Assembly: GCF_051535235.1 (NCBI RefSeq) | Contig: NZ_JBPPLZ010000004.1 | Location: forward strand, 310,001 to 374,000 | Origin: Nitrobacter sp051535235 | GTDB lineage: Bacteria > Pseudomonadota > Alphaproteobacteria > Rhizobiales > Xanthobacteraceae | Direction of reading: 5' to 3' | DNA length: 64,000 nucleotides | Part shown: one piece after another, positions 9,864 through 17,914 of the stretch | How the letters are laid out: each line of letters opens with the position of its first letter | How positions within the stretch are numbered: position 1 is the stretch's first letter | Translations under genes and position numbers: made by a program | Notes under the pieces: model-generated | Databases searched by the model: none | What the model was told of the DNA's origin: nothing | The model's input: the letters and a program-made list of their open reading frames with translations, nothing else

Positions 9864-9937
9864 AAACAAAAGATAAACGACGAGCTGATTCAACGTCGTT
9901 GAAACAGACACCACCCCCGCGTTTGTGCCGCAACGCA

Positions 9938-9967
9938 AAAGCCGCCCGTGGGCATACGGGCGGCTTT
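9938..9967. terminator. Bidirectional terminator between gyrA and a convergent gene
   Basis: A GC-rich hairpin, aaagccgcccg / cgggcggcttt with an 8-nt loop, flanked by A and T runs on the two sides. It lies between gyrA (+) and the convergent small secreted gene (-), so it can serve both. Confidence 0.8.
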
Positions 9968-10001
9968 GCCTTGGAGGTTCGAAGATCCGGAAAAATCCGG
10001 A

Positions 10002-10256
10002 TCAGCGATTGTTTGCCGTCACCAGACGGGCTTCACGAACGGTCGTCCTGGAATCGGCGGCACGAAGGCAGGACGCCGCGAAATTCGGCCAGGTCTGCTC
10101 CGAGCAGGCCGTCGCCGCCGGGTGGATGTCGAGGCGGTCGCCTTTGGCGAGCGCGCTCGGCGTGCTTGCCGAAACCTGCGGAGCGAAACCCGGGAGAATG
10201 GTGAGGGCGGCTGCGATGAACGCTGCAACCGCTACGGCGGAAAGAGCCTTGATCAT
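10002..10256 (-). CDS. Small secreted hypothetical protein
   Basis: An 84-aa protein with a clear Sec signal peptide (MIKALSAVAVAAFIAAALTI, cleavage probably after VSA-S). The mature part of about 53 residues has two cysteines in ACSEQTWPNFAASCLR and ends in a basic tail. A longer reading frame exists upstream, but the ATG at 10256 is preceded by AGGGGA and starts exactly at the signal peptide. Function unknown. Similar short periplasmic proteins are familiar from Bradyrhizobium relatives, from memory only. Confidence 0.75.
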   Translation of the reverse strand: MIKALSAVAVAAFIAAALTILPGFAPQVSASTPSALAKGDRLDIHPAATACSEQTWPNFAASCLRAADSRTTVREARLVTANNR

Positions 10257-10730
10257 GACGGTCCCCTGTTGTCGGGTCTGGCCGTTTGCGGCTTGTCGAC
10301 CCCGTTTGGTTGACGGATTGATAGCCAGTTCCTGTTTCGCGATGTCTTCGCTGTCTCGGGAAAGTGGTTTCATCGGTCGAAGAATTGTTTCGTCCCTGAG
10401 GGTGGGATGAAACAGAGCCCCGGAAAATCGCAACAATTTCAGTGATCTTGCTGTCACGACGATAAGACGCGCCAGCCCCCGAATTGGTTCGCTCGGTCTT
10501 TGGAAATAAATATCGGCTCTCGCCGCGATATTTGCGGAACCTGCTTCGCTTGCGGCGTCTGAACAGGCGCGCTAAAGCGAAACGAAGGTTCGATCAATCA
10601 TGCGGCATGAAGGCGGTCAAAGACGTGGATGGTCGGCGCAGGCGAGCGAAGCGACGCCGTTCTTCATGCCTGTGCCCGGCCGTGACACTTTGAACACTTC
10701 ACGTCAGCTCCACCCACGCCAGACGAGACC
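10257..10730. other. Intergenic region without a supported gene
   Basis: 474 nt between the divergent small secreted gene and coaD. Short open frames here are Arg-rich and lack coding character or a ribosome-binding site. It must hold the promoters of both flanking genes. A degenerate fragment around 10620-10690 resembles the spacer-type repeats common in this bacterial group, but no second copy is present in the window. Confidence 0.5.
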
Positions 10731-11228
10731 ATGCCCCGCGTCGCGCTCTATCCCGGATCGTTCGACCCCGTCACCAACGGCCATCTCGATGTCGTCAGGC
10801 ACGCTGTCGTCCTGTGCGACCGGCTGATCGTCGCCGTCGGCGTTCATCCGGGAAAGACGCCGCTGTTCTCGGCGCAGGAGCGTCTTGCGATGGCGCGTAC
10901 GGTCTTCGCGCCGGTCGCCTCCGAAGCCGGCTGCGCGTTCGACTGCACCACTTACGAGGGTCTCACGGTCGCCGCCGCGCAAAAGGCCGGCGCCGCGATC
11001 CTGGTCCGCGGGCTGCGCGACGGCACCGATCTCGATTATGAGATGCAGATCGCCGGCATGAACGGCGCCATGGCGGGCGGCGTGCATACGGTATTCGTCC
11101 CGGCTTCGCCCGGCGTTCGCCCGATCAGCGCCACACTGGTGCGTCAGATCGCGGCCATGGGGGGCGATGTGTCGGCTTTCGTTCCGCAATCAGTCGCATC
11201 GAGTCTCAAGACCAAATTTGCCGGCTGA
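10731..11228 (+). CDS. coaD: Phosphopantetheine adenylyltransferase
   Basis: CoaD (165 aa) catalyses the penultimate step of coenzyme A synthesis: 4'-phosphopantetheine plus ATP gives dephospho-CoA. The nucleotidyltransferase signature is YPGSFDPVTNGHLDVV at the N-terminus (T/HxGH as TNGH). The substrate-binding RGLRDGTDLDYEMQ lies near residue 90 and PISATLVRQIAAMGGDV near 125. Length is typical. It is followed by two cyclophilin genes and queA-tgt in the same direction. Confidence 0.96.
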   Translation: MPRVALYPGSFDPVTNGHLDVVRHAVVLCDRLIVAVGVHPGKTPLFSAQERLAMARTVFAPVASEAGCAFDCTTYEGLTVAAAQKAGAAILVRGLRDGTDLDYEMQIAGMNGAMAGGVHTVFVPASPGVRPISATLVRQIAAMGGDVSAFVPQSVASSLKTKFAG

Positions 11229-11261
11229 ATCAACCAGCCCTTCCTTTGATCCGGAGTTGTC

Positions 11262-11822
11262 ATGATTAGAATCCTTGGCCTCGTTGCCGCGCTGATGTTC
11301 GCGATCCCCGCTTTCGCCCAACCGCTGCCTGCCAACCTCGATAAGCAGAACGCGATCGTAATCGACACCACGAAGGGTCGCATCGTCATCGCGTTGCGGA
11401 CCGACATCGCGCCAAAGCACGCCGAGCGCATCAAGCAGCTGGCCCGTGACGGCTTCTATAACAACGTTCCCTTCCATCGCGTCATGGACGGCTTCATGGC
11501 GCAGACCGGCGACGGCAAGAATTTCAACGGCACCGGCGGATCGAAATATCCGGACCTCAAGGCCGAGTTCTCCAACGTGCCGTTCAAGCGCGGCGTTGTC
11601 GGCATGGCGCGGGCGGGAAGTCCGGACTCGGCGAACTCGCAGTTCTTCATCTGCTTTGCCGATGCATCTTTTCTCAACGGCAAATACACCGTGGTCGGCG
11701 ATGTGGTGTCCGGCATGGACGTGGTGGACAAGCTGAAGAAGGCGCCCGCCAACTCAGCCAGCGGCACCGTCACTGATCCGGACAAGATGCTGAAGGTTCA
11801 GGTCGCCTCCGACATCAAGTGA
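11262..11822 (+). CDS. ppiA: Periplasmic peptidyl-prolyl cis-trans isomerase (cyclophilin)
   Basis: A 186-aa cyclophilin with a signal peptide (MIRILGLVAALMFAIPAFAQ), so it acts in the periplasm. The cyclophilin core is visible as VPFHRVMDGFMAQTGDG, the MARAGSPDSANSQFFICF stretch and FLNGKYTVVGDVVSGMDVVD. These bacterial cyclophilins usually lack the W that confers cyclosporin sensitivity. It is paired with the cytoplasmic paralogue at 12242, separated only by a small secreted gene. Confidence 0.92.
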   Translation: MIRILGLVAALMFAIPAFAQPLPANLDKQNAIVIDTTKGRIVIALRTDIAPKHAERIKQLARDGFYNNVPFHRVMDGFMAQTGDGKNFNGTGGSKYPDLKAEFSNVPFKRGVVGMARAGSPDSANSQFFICFADASFLNGKYTVVGDVVSGMDVVDKLKKAPANSASGTVTDPDKMLKVQVASDIK

Positions 11823-11831
11823 AGGCGTAAC

Positions 11832-12266
11832 GTGCGGTGCTCCATCCCCGTTGCGATCCTGCTTGTCCTCGCCGGAAGCTCCGGATCGGGACAAGCGGTC
11901 GCGCAGGAAGATGGAATTCCCAACCTGGCCGCCTTGTCCGCGCGGTTGAAGCAATGCTGGCAGCCGCCAGCGTTGCCGCGCGGAAATCCCGGCATGGAGA
12001 TCACCGTGCAGTTCACATTCAAGCGCGACGGCAATCTGCTGGGGCGTCCCCGGATCACCTACGAAACACGCGAGGCGACGGACGACGAGCGCATCATCTA
12101 CCGGACGGCCGTGATGGAAGCATTGCAGCGTTGTGTTCCGATGCCATTTACCCCGGGCATGGGCGGCGCCATTGCGGGCCGGCCGCTGACCATCCGATTT
12201 GACGATCGACGAATCCATCCCAAACCGAAAGAGAAGAGAGTATGGCTGACAACGACAACACTTTGA
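11832..12266 (+). CDS. Secreted protein with TonB/TolA C-terminal-like domain
   Basis: A 144-aa protein that starts at GTG 11832, nine nt after ppiA, with a signal peptide (VRCSIPVAILLVLAGSSGSG). The mature part (LKQCWQPPALPRGNPGMEIT ... FKRDGNLLGRP ... VMEALQRCVPMPF) resembles the C-terminal domain of TolA/TonB-like proteins, including the paired Cys residues seen in that fold in alphaproteobacteria. No transmembrane anchor remains after cleavage. The 3' end overlaps ppiB by 25 nt. Function unknown; the TonB resemblance is by eye. Confidence 0.72.
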   Translation: MRCSIPVAILLVLAGSSGSGQAVAQEDGIPNLAALSARLKQCWQPPALPRGNPGMEITVQFTFKRDGNLLGRPRITYETREATDDERIIYRTAVMEALQRCVPMPFTPGMGGAIAGRPLTIRFDDRRIHPKPKEKRVWLTTTTL

Positions 12267-12706
12267 TCCTCGAAACCACGCAGGGACCCGTCACGATCGA
12301 GATGCGTCCCGATCTCGCACCCAATCACGTTGCGCGGATCAAGGAGCTGGTTCGTGAAGGCTTCTACGACGGCATCGTTTTCCATCGCGTCATCGACGGC
12401 TTCATGGCGCAAACCGGATGCCCTCAGGGAACCGGAATGGGCGGCTCCGGCCAGAAGCTGAAAGCCGAATTCAACCGGGAGCCCCACGTGCGCGGCACGG
12501 CATCCATGGCACGGGCGCAAAGCCCCGATTCAGGCGACAGCCAGTTTTTCATCTGCTTCGATGATGCTTCGTTCCTGGACGGGCAATACACCGTCTGGGG
12601 CAAGGTGACCGAAGGCATGGAGAACGTCGACAAGATCAAGCGCGGCGAGCCGGTGCAGAATCCCGACAAGATCGTCAAGGCGAGAATTGCGGCGGACGCG
12701 ACCTGA
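12242..12706 (+). CDS. ppiB: Cytoplasmic peptidyl-prolyl cis-trans isomerase (cyclophilin)
   Basis: A 154-aa cyclophilin without a signal peptide. Motifs are IVFHRVIDGFMAQTGCPQG, the MARAQSPDSGDSQFFICF segment and FLDGQYTVWGKVTEGMENVD. It is the cytosolic partner of the periplasmic ppiA homologue two genes upstream. The ATG lies inside the end of the preceding gene with an AAGAGAAGAGAG ribosome-binding site. Confidence 0.93.
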   Translation: MADNDNTLILETTQGPVTIEMRPDLAPNHVARIKELVREGFYDGIVFHRVIDGFMAQTGCPQGTGMGGSGQKLKAEFNREPHVRGTASMARAQSPDSGDSQFFICFDDASFLDGQYTVWGKVTEGMENVDKIKRGEPVQNPDKIVKARIAADAT

Positions 12707-12734
12707 GCGCCGATTCCAACATTCCAGACCCAAG

Positions 12735-12761
12735 CAATGGCCGGATGTATTCCGGCCATTG
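12735..12761. terminator. Hairpin downstream of ppiB
   Basis: A perfect 11-bp stem (caatggccgga / tccggccattg) with a 5-nt loop, 29 nt after the ppiB stop. There is no strong T-run, so factor-independent termination is likely but weak. Confidence 0.55.
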
Positions 12762-12791
12762 ACGTTTCGGGCGTGCAGGTTCAGGGACGGG

Positions 12792-12960
12792 CTAGTGGTC
12801 CGATTCTAACATTTGCATCCCGTTGCGGCAGGGAGTTCATGCAAATGTTAGAATTAAAGGACCACTGGCAACTATCAGGTTTCTAGTGGAGTTTGAATTT
12901 GACATTCGCCTGACGGGTTTGCTGCAAAGTGGGTAGCGAATGTCAAATTCACTCCACTAG
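12792..12960 (+). repeat. Dispersed repeat C, copy 1 (two tandem hairpins)
   Basis: Two nested palindromes side by side. The first pairs 12794-12818 with 12839-12866 (attctaacatttgcat / atgcaaatgttagaat core). The second pairs 12883-12909 with 12935-12960 (ctagtggag ... gacattcgc / gcgaatgtc ... ctccactag). The outer ends are ctagtgg / ccactag. A second, degenerate copy lies at 15537-15674, after tgt. It occupies the gap before queA. Confidence 0.8.
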
Positions 12961-12981
12961 AACCGTCAGCTTGATAATCCG

Positions 12982-14064
12982 ATGCGAACCGATCTCTTCG
13001 ATTTCGAACTGCCGTCCGGGAGCATCGCGCTGCGTCCGGCGAGCCCGCGCGATTCCGCGCGGCTGCTCGTCGTGCAGCCGGGAGAAGGTTTGCACGACCA
13101 ACACGTGGGAGAACTGCCGAACTGGCTTCAGCCCGGCGACCAACTCGTGGTGAACGATACGCGCGTCATTGCCGCGCAGTTGCACGGCCGCCGCATCGGC
13201 CGCGAAGCCGAGCCGAAAATCGATGCGACGCTGATCAAGCGTCTCGACGGCTCGCGGTGGAACGCGCTGGTGAGACCGGCAAAGAAACTCAACGCGGGAG
13301 ACGTCGTCCGCTTCGGCAACGAGGGACGGGTGTGTTTCCTCGGGCATCTGGATGCGGAGGTCGAAAGCAAGGGCGAGGAGGGCGAAGTCACGCTCGCTTT
13401 CTCGTTTCACGGGCCGACGCTGGATCAGGCCATCGCCGATCTGGGCTCGCCGCCGCTGCCGCCATACATCGCCTCAAGACGCGCACCGGACGATCGCGAT
13501 GCGGCGGACTATCAGACCATGTTCGCCGCTCATGAAGGCGCGGTCGCCGCGCCGACTGCGGGGCTGCATTTCACGCCGGCGATGGAAGCAGCGCTGCACG
13601 ACCGCGGCGTTGGCATCAACCGTCTCACCCTGCATGTCGGCGCCGGCACGTTTCTGCCGGTGAAAACCGACGACACCGCCGACCATCGCATGCATTCCGA
13701 GTGGGGCACGATCTCCGCGGAGACCGCCGAGGTGCTGAACGCAGCGCGTGCGAACGGCGGCCGGATCGTCGCGGTCGGAACGACATCGCTGCGGCTTCTG
13801 GAGAGCGCGGCGACGGAGGACGGCCGGATCACTCCGTTCACCGGCGAGACCGCGATCTTCATTACGCCGGGCTATCGCTTTCGCGCCGCCGATATCCTGA
13901 TGACGAACTTTCATTTGCCGCGCTCGACGCTGTTCATGCTGGTGTCGGCCTTCAGCGGCCTGGACACCATGCAACAGGCCTATGCTCACGCGATTGCGGG
14001 CGGCTATCGCTTCTATTCCTATGGCGATGCCTGCCTGCTGTTTCCGGGCAAGTCCGCCGCATGA
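12982..14064 (+). CDS. queA: S-adenosylmethionine:tRNA ribosyltransferase-isomerase
   Basis: QueA (360 aa) transfers and isomerises the ribosyl part of SAM to preQ1 in tRNA, forming epoxyqueuosine. Signatures are MRTDLFDFELP at the start, LRPASPRDSARLLV, VVNDTRVIAAQL, PTAGLHFTP, LHVGAGTFLPV and TNFHLPRSTLFMLVSAF. The 3' end overlaps tgt by 4 nt (ATGA), so the two queuosine genes are coupled. Confidence 0.96.
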   Translation: MRTDLFDFELPSGSIALRPASPRDSARLLVVQPGEGLHDQHVGELPNWLQPGDQLVVNDTRVIAAQLHGRRIGREAEPKIDATLIKRLDGSRWNALVRPAKKLNAGDVVRFGNEGRVCFLGHLDAEVESKGEEGEVTLAFSFHGPTLDQAIADLGSPPLPPYIASRRAPDDRDAADYQTMFAAHEGAVAAPTAGLHFTPAMEAALHDRGVGINRLTLHVGAGTFLPVKTDDTADHRMHSEWGTISAETAEVLNAARANGGRIVAVGTTSLRLLESAATEDGRITPFTGETAIFITPGYRFRAADILMTNFHLPRSTLFMLVSAFSGLDTMQQAYAHAIAGGYRFYSYGDACLLFPGKSAA

Positions 14065-15194
14065 ACCTCGCCAATCATTTCAAGCTGCTCGGCCGGGACG
14101 GCGAGGCCCGCACCGGACTTCTCACCACGCCGCACGGCGCGGTGCGAACGCCGGCGTTCATGCCGGTCGGGACGCAGGGCGCCATGAAGGGCCTGCAATG
14201 GCGCGAGGTGCGCGACGCCGGGACCGATATCGTGCTCGGCAACACCTATCACCTGATGCTGCGGCCGGGTGCCGAGCGGATCGACGAACTCGGCGGCTTG
14301 CAGAAATTCACCACCTGGAACGGGCCGATGCTGACGGATTCCGGTGGCTTCCAGGTGATGTCGCTGGCGCAGTTGCGAAAGGTGAAGGAACACGGCGTTA
14401 CCTTTCGCTCCCATATCGACGGCACGGCGATTGAACTGACGCCGGAGCGCGCGATCGAAGTGCAGCGGCTGCTCGGCTCCGACATCGCGATGCAGCTCGA
14501 CGAATGCGTTCGTCTGCCGGCCGAGCGCAGCGACATCGAGCGCGCCATGCAACTCTCGCTGCGCTGGGCCGAGCGCAGCAAGCGCGCTTTCGAGGGAGCG
14601 GCGGATGGGCACATGCTGTTCGGGATCGTTCAGGGCGGCGACAATCCGGAGTTGCGCCGCACGAGCGTGCGAGAACTGACCGGGATCGGTTTCCACGGCT
14701 ACGCAATCGGCGGCCTCGCGGTCGGCGAACCGCAAACCGTCATGCTCGCGATGATCGAGGAGACGGTCCCGTCGATGCCCGCGGACCGGCCGCGCTATCT
14801 GATGGGTGTCGGCACGCCTGACGATCTGGTGGAAGCCGTCGCGCGCGGCATCGACATGTTCGATTGCGTCATGCCGACGCGGAACGGACGTCACGGCATG
14901 GCGTTCACCCGCTTCGGCCAGATCAACCTGCGCAACGCCCGTCACGCTGACGATCCCCGTCCGCTCGACGAGGAGAGTCCATGGCCGGCATCGCGGACGT
15001 ATTCGCGGGCCTATCTGCACCATCTGGTGCGATCGGGCGAAACGCTAGGCGCGATGCTGCTGTCCGGAATCAACATCGCCTATTATCAGAGCCTGATGCA
15101 GGCCATGCGCACCGCGATTGCCGAAGGCAGCTTTCAGCAATTGCGCGAACGGATGCGAGCAGACTGGGCGCGCGGCGATATTGCCGCGCGCTGA
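14061..15194 (+). CDS. tgt: tRNA-guanine transglycosylase with altered zinc site
   Basis: TGT (377 aa) exchanges guanine-34 of Asp, Asn, His and Tyr tRNAs for preQ1. Family motifs are TPAFMPVGTQGAMKG, LGNTYHLMLRPG, DSGGFQVMSLAQLRK with a catalytic Asp, LMGVGTPDDLVEAV, and FDCVMPTRNGRHG with the second catalytic Asp. The start ATG at 14061 overlaps the queA stop; a far longer upstream frame is a shadow of queA. The zinc motif CxCxxC expected just before YSRAYLHHL is replaced by Ser306-x-Trp308-x-x-Ser311, while the His of YLHHL is kept. The frame is intact on both sides. Confidence 0.95.
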   Translation: MNLANHFKLLGRDGEARTGLLTTPHGAVRTPAFMPVGTQGAMKGLQWREVRDAGTDIVLGNTYHLMLRPGAERIDELGGLQKFTTWNGPMLTDSGGFQVMSLAQLRKVKEHGVTFRSHIDGTAIELTPERAIEVQRLLGSDIAMQLDECVRLPAERSDIERAMQLSLRWAERSKRAFEGAADGHMLFGIVQGGDNPELRRTSVRELTGIGFHGYAIGGLAVGEPQTVMLAMIEETVPSMPADRPRYLMGVGTPDDLVEAVARGIDMFDCVMPTRNGRHGMAFTRFGQINLRNARHADDPRPLDEESPWPASRTYSRAYLHHLVRSGETLGAMLLSGINIAYYQSLMQAMRTAIAEGSFQQLRERMRADWARGDIAAR

Positions 15195-15434
15195 TCACGG
15201 GTGGTGGCGGACGATATCCTGTTTGCAGGAAATGCGCTGGACGACATGCTTGGTCACGAAGCCGTAACCGCAGGTGTCGCAGGTCCACAGGTGGCCGATG
15301 ACATTGTCTGACATGTATGCGGATGCTTCCGCCGCGATCATCGTATCAGCACAAACCGGGCAGGTCGGACGATCGGTTCCGCGCCGCTCGGAGTGCGTCA
15401 GGGCGGTCGACGGGATTTCAGCAATTGCTGGCAT
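15195..15434 (-). CDS. Small zinc-ribbon protein
   Basis: A 79-aa protein with two CxxC knuckles, CPVC and CDTC, separated by about 27 residues, which is typical of a zinc ribbon. The C-terminal half contains GYGFVTKHVVQRISCKQ. The ATG at 15434 is preceded by a near-perfect AGGAGG, which decides the start against a longer frame. It converges on tgt with stops directly abutting. Function unknown. Confidence 0.75.
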   Translation of the reverse strand: MPAIAEIPSTALTHSERRGTDRPTCPVCADTMIAAEASAYMSDNVIGHLWTCDTCGYGFVTKHVVQRISCKQDIVRHHP

Positions 15435-15536
15435 CGTGACCTCCTCTTTGCTCTTGGGTGCTCTTGGGTTGATCCAACCCGCGCTCTTCATACTCTCATT
15501 GTTTGACGATGTCGCAACACAAATACGTTTCTTTTA

Positions 15537-15674
15537 CGATTCTAATGATCCGCAAACCTTCCTGCGGGTGTTAGAATTGAAAGACCACTAGCAAATACAA
15601 ATTGCTAGTGGAGTCTCTGACATTCGCTTCCGGGTGCACGGCCAGGTGGATTGCGAATGAAATTCACTCACTAG
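15537..15674 (+). repeat. Dispersed repeat C, copy 2 (degenerate)
   Basis: Shares with 12792-12960 the segments gattctaa ... gttagaatt ... gaccactag and ctagtggagt ... gacattcgc ... gcgaatg ... cactag. The left outer arm is missing. Together with copy 1 it brackets queA-tgt. It fills the 362-nt space before cysK. Confidence 0.7.
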
Positions 15675-15796
15675 TTTTGCGAGCGCCGGTTTTGCAGTGC
15701 AACGGATATTGCCGAGAGCAGCGCTTGCCCCCGGGCGCCGGCTGACCTTATGGAAAGGGTGCGCGTTGTTTCAACCCGTTACTCAAGGATGCTGAC

Positions 15797-16774
15797 ATGG
15801 ATACGAAGTCGAGTCCCGATACGTCGCACCGTGCCGGCCGTGGCCGCGTATTTGACAGCATCGTCGATACGGTCGGCGATACTCCGATCGTCCGGCTGCG
15901 CAGATTGCCGCAGCAGCACGGCGTGAACGCGACGATTTTAGCCAAACTGGAATACTTCAACCCGGCTGCGAGCGTGAAGGACCGCATCGGCGCCGCGATG
16001 GTCATCGCGATGGAAAAGGCCGGCAAGATTCACGCCGATACCGTCCTGATCGAACCGACGTCGGGCAACACCGGCATCGCCCTGGCCTTCGTCGCAGCCT
16101 CGCGCGGCTACCGCCTGAAGCTGGTGATGCCGGAATCGGTTTCGACCGAGCGTTGCAAGATGCTGGCGTATCTCGGCGCGGAAATCGTTCTGACGCCGGC
16201 GGCGGAAGGCATGAGGGGATCCATCGCCATGGCCGAGGAATTGGTGCGCGCCACGCCGCATGCCGTGATGCCGCAGCAGTTCAAGAACCTCGCCAATCCG
16301 GAGGTTCACCGGCGCACCACGGCGGAGGAGATCTGGAACGATACCGGCGGAAACGTCGATTACATTGTCGCGGGCGTCGGTACCGGCGGGACCATCACGG
16401 GGATCGGTCAGGCCCTGAAGCCGCGCAAGCCGACGCTGCGCGTCATTGCGGTGGAGCCGGAAGAGAGTGCGGTCCTGTCGGGCGGCCGGCATTCGCCACA
16501 CAAGATTCAAGGGATCGGCGCGGGTTTCGTCCCGGAGATTCTGGATCGTTCCGTCATCGATGAAATCGTCAAGGTCGACAGCGCCACGGCGCTCGAAACC
16601 GCCCGCGCGCTGGCGCGCAGCGAAGGCATTCCCGGCGGCATTTCGTCCGGTGCGGCGATCGCGGCTGCGCTTGCCATCGGCAAGCGGCCGGAGAGTGCGG
16701 GCCGGACAATCCTTGCCATCGTCCCGTCGTTTTCGGAACGCTATCTCTCGACCGCATTGTTCGAGGGGATTTGA
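15797..16774 (+). CDS. cysK: Cysteine synthase A (O-acetylserine sulfhydrylase)
   Basis: A PLP-dependent fold-type II enzyme (325 aa) that makes cysteine from O-acetylserine and sulfide. The PLP lysine lies in NPAASVKDRIG. The substrate loop is PTSGNTGIALAF and the phosphate-binding loop is GVGTGGTITGIG. GIGAGFVPEILD and SSGAAIAAAL are also family-typical. The N-terminus is about 15 residues longer than enterobacterial CysK. It has its own upstream region after repeat C copy 2. Confidence 0.95.
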   Translation: MDTKSSPDTSHRAGRGRVFDSIVDTVGDTPIVRLRRLPQQHGVNATILAKLEYFNPAASVKDRIGAAMVIAMEKAGKIHADTVLIEPTSGNTGIALAFVAASRGYRLKLVMPESVSTERCKMLAYLGAEIVLTPAAEGMRGSIAMAEELVRATPHAVMPQQFKNLANPEVHRRTTAEEIWNDTGGNVDYIVAGVGTGGTITGIGQALKPRKPTLRVIAVEPEESAVLSGGRHSPHKIQGIGAGFVPEILDRSVIDEIVKVDSATALETARALARSEGIPGGISSGAAIAAALAIGKRPESAGRTILAIVPSFSERYLSTALFEGI

Positions 16775-16807
16775 TCGAATCGCTTTTTGCGATGAGGAAA
16801 AGAGGCG

Positions 16808-17050
16808 ATGGCAGAACCACCCAGACGGCCAAGGACGCTGAACGATGCCCGCACCGAGGCGGAGGCAGCGTTCAAGCAGGTGACAAGGAAGGTCGCCGAA
16901 GCTCCGCCGAAGACAACGGCGCTACCAGGCGTCAAGGAGCTTGTGTCGCTGCGGATCGACCAGGACGTCCTGGAATATTTTCGGGAAGGAGGTCCGGGCT
17001 GGCAGGATCGTATCAACGCCGCTTTGCGCAAAGCGGCGGGCATCCGCTAG
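16808..17050 (+). CDS. Orphan BrnA-like antitoxin
   Basis: An 80-aa protein with a basic N-terminus and a C-terminal segment ELVSLRIDQDVLEYFREGG followed by WQDRINAALRKAAG. This is the pattern of the BrnA/DUF4415 ribbon-helix-helix antitoxin family (SLRID.DVLE.F...G.GWQ.RIN). The BrnT toxin gene that normally precedes brnA is absent; cysK is immediately upstream (33 nt). It may act as a solitary DNA-binding protein. Confidence 0.75.
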   Translation: MAEPPRRPRTLNDARTEAEAAFKQVTRKVAEAPPKTTALPGVKELVSLRIDQDVLEYFREGGPGWQDRINAALRKAAGIR

Positions 17051-17147
17051 AGTCTTTCACCGTTTCACGGTCCGATGAAAGACTCTAGGATTTTGGTTGG
17101 ACGCGTTTTCTTCACGCGAACCGGATTCCACTTCGCTCGAAAACGCC
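17049..17147 (+). repeat. Dispersed repeat A, copy 2
   Basis: Hairpin agagtctttca / tgaaagactct (17049-17059 and 17076-17086) followed by the conserved tail acgcgttttcttcacgcgaa ... cttcgctcgaaaacgcc. Same architecture as 6703-6812. The hairpin begins inside the stop codon of the BrnA-like gene and may terminate it. Confidence 0.85.
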
Positions 17148-17198
17148 ATAACCGACCAGGCTGATGCGTGCAGCCTCGAAAGAAAAAGCTATTTCAAA

Positions 17199-17396
17199 AT
17201 GACCCAGCAAAGGCATTCGGCGGATTTTGTAACCGGGTTCGCGACCGGCTGGCCTGAGGACAAGCCCGATCTGATCATCCTGTCCTTGACGACCGTCAAC
17301 GGCCGCAAGGACTACGCGATCACAAAGGAACATGCGGAGCTGATCGCGAAGACGCTGAAGGCAACCGCCAAGAACACGAAGCCGATGAAGGGCTGA
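17199..17396 (+). CDS. Hypothetical protein, 65 aa
   Basis: A small acidic/basic protein (TGFATGWPEDKPDLIILSLT ... DYAITKEHAELIAKTLKATA) with a probable beta-beta-helix layout and no signal peptide. The ATG at 17199 is taken; the longer upstream frame runs through repeat A and is not credible. Function unknown. Confidence 0.55.
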   Translation: MTQQRHSADFVTGFATGWPEDKPDLIILSLTTVNGRKDYAITKEHAELIAKTLKATAKNTKPMKG

Positions 17397-17401
17397 AAAA
17401 A

Positions 17402-17899
17402 TCAGGAGCGCGACAGCGAGATGTTGGCGCCCCTGAACTGTCCGTCGGAGCGGATGACGACGTCCTGCCGATTGCCAGTGGTGGTCAATTTGAGTTTCGC
17501 CGTAAACGCAGGGGCGCTGACGTCGACGTTGAACTGGCCGTTGCCGGCGCGTCCTTCCAGCGTTCCGCCAACATTGCGGCTGGTCTCCCGCCAGTCGCCG
17601 GACAGAACTCCGCCGCGCGCAAGCACATTGCTCTTGAGTTCGAATTTGTAGCTGTCGCTGGCACACAGCAGCGTCTGATTGAGGCCCTGGGCGTCGCCGC
17701 TCACCGCGTAGGTGGCCTTGCATCGAATTTTTTCGGTCGAACCATCCTCGAGTTGTATGGTGCCGCGTCCGGTCCAGACGCCGCCAAGACCCTCGAACGG
17801 ACCGGGACCCGCGCAGGTCGCGGACACCGACAACAGCATTGCAAAACCGACGGCGCACGTCGCCGTTAATCCTCGTGACATCGCCGTCCCGAATCCCAT
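17402..17899 (-). CDS. Secreted hypothetical protein
   Basis: A 165-aa protein with an N-terminal signal peptide (CAVGFAMLLSVSATCAGPGP). The mature domain (LGGVWTGRGTIQLEDGSTEK ... GLNQTLLCASDSYKFELKS ... LSGDWRETSRNVGGTLEG) looks like an all-beta lipocalin-like barrel. It lies 15 nt from another secreted gene read in the same direction, so the two may form an operon. Function unknown. Confidence 0.7.
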   Translation of the reverse strand: MGFGTAMSRGLTATCAVGFAMLLSVSATCAGPGPFEGLGGVWTGRGTIQLEDGSTEKIRCKATYAVSGDAQGLNQTLLCASDSYKFELKSNVLARGGVLSGDWRETSRNVGGTLEGRAGNGQFNVDVSAPAFTAKLKLTTTGNRQDVVIRSDGQFRGANISLSRS

Positions 17900-17914
17900 T
17901 GCCCAATCCCGATT

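Noticed and set aside
7053..9938. Open frame of 961 codons on the minus strand
   Set aside because: It is the antisense shadow of gyrA, rich in His/Arg/Asp as expected from the opposite strand of GC-rich coding DNA, with no family motif.
10458..10730. Arg-rich short frames between the secreted gene and coaD
   Set aside because: No ribosome-binding site and a composition typical of non-coding GC-rich DNA; probably a degenerate spacer repeat.
13701..14060. Upstream extension of tgt by 120 codons
   Set aside because: It overlaps queA in another frame; tgt homology begins at MNLANHFKLLGRDG at 14061.
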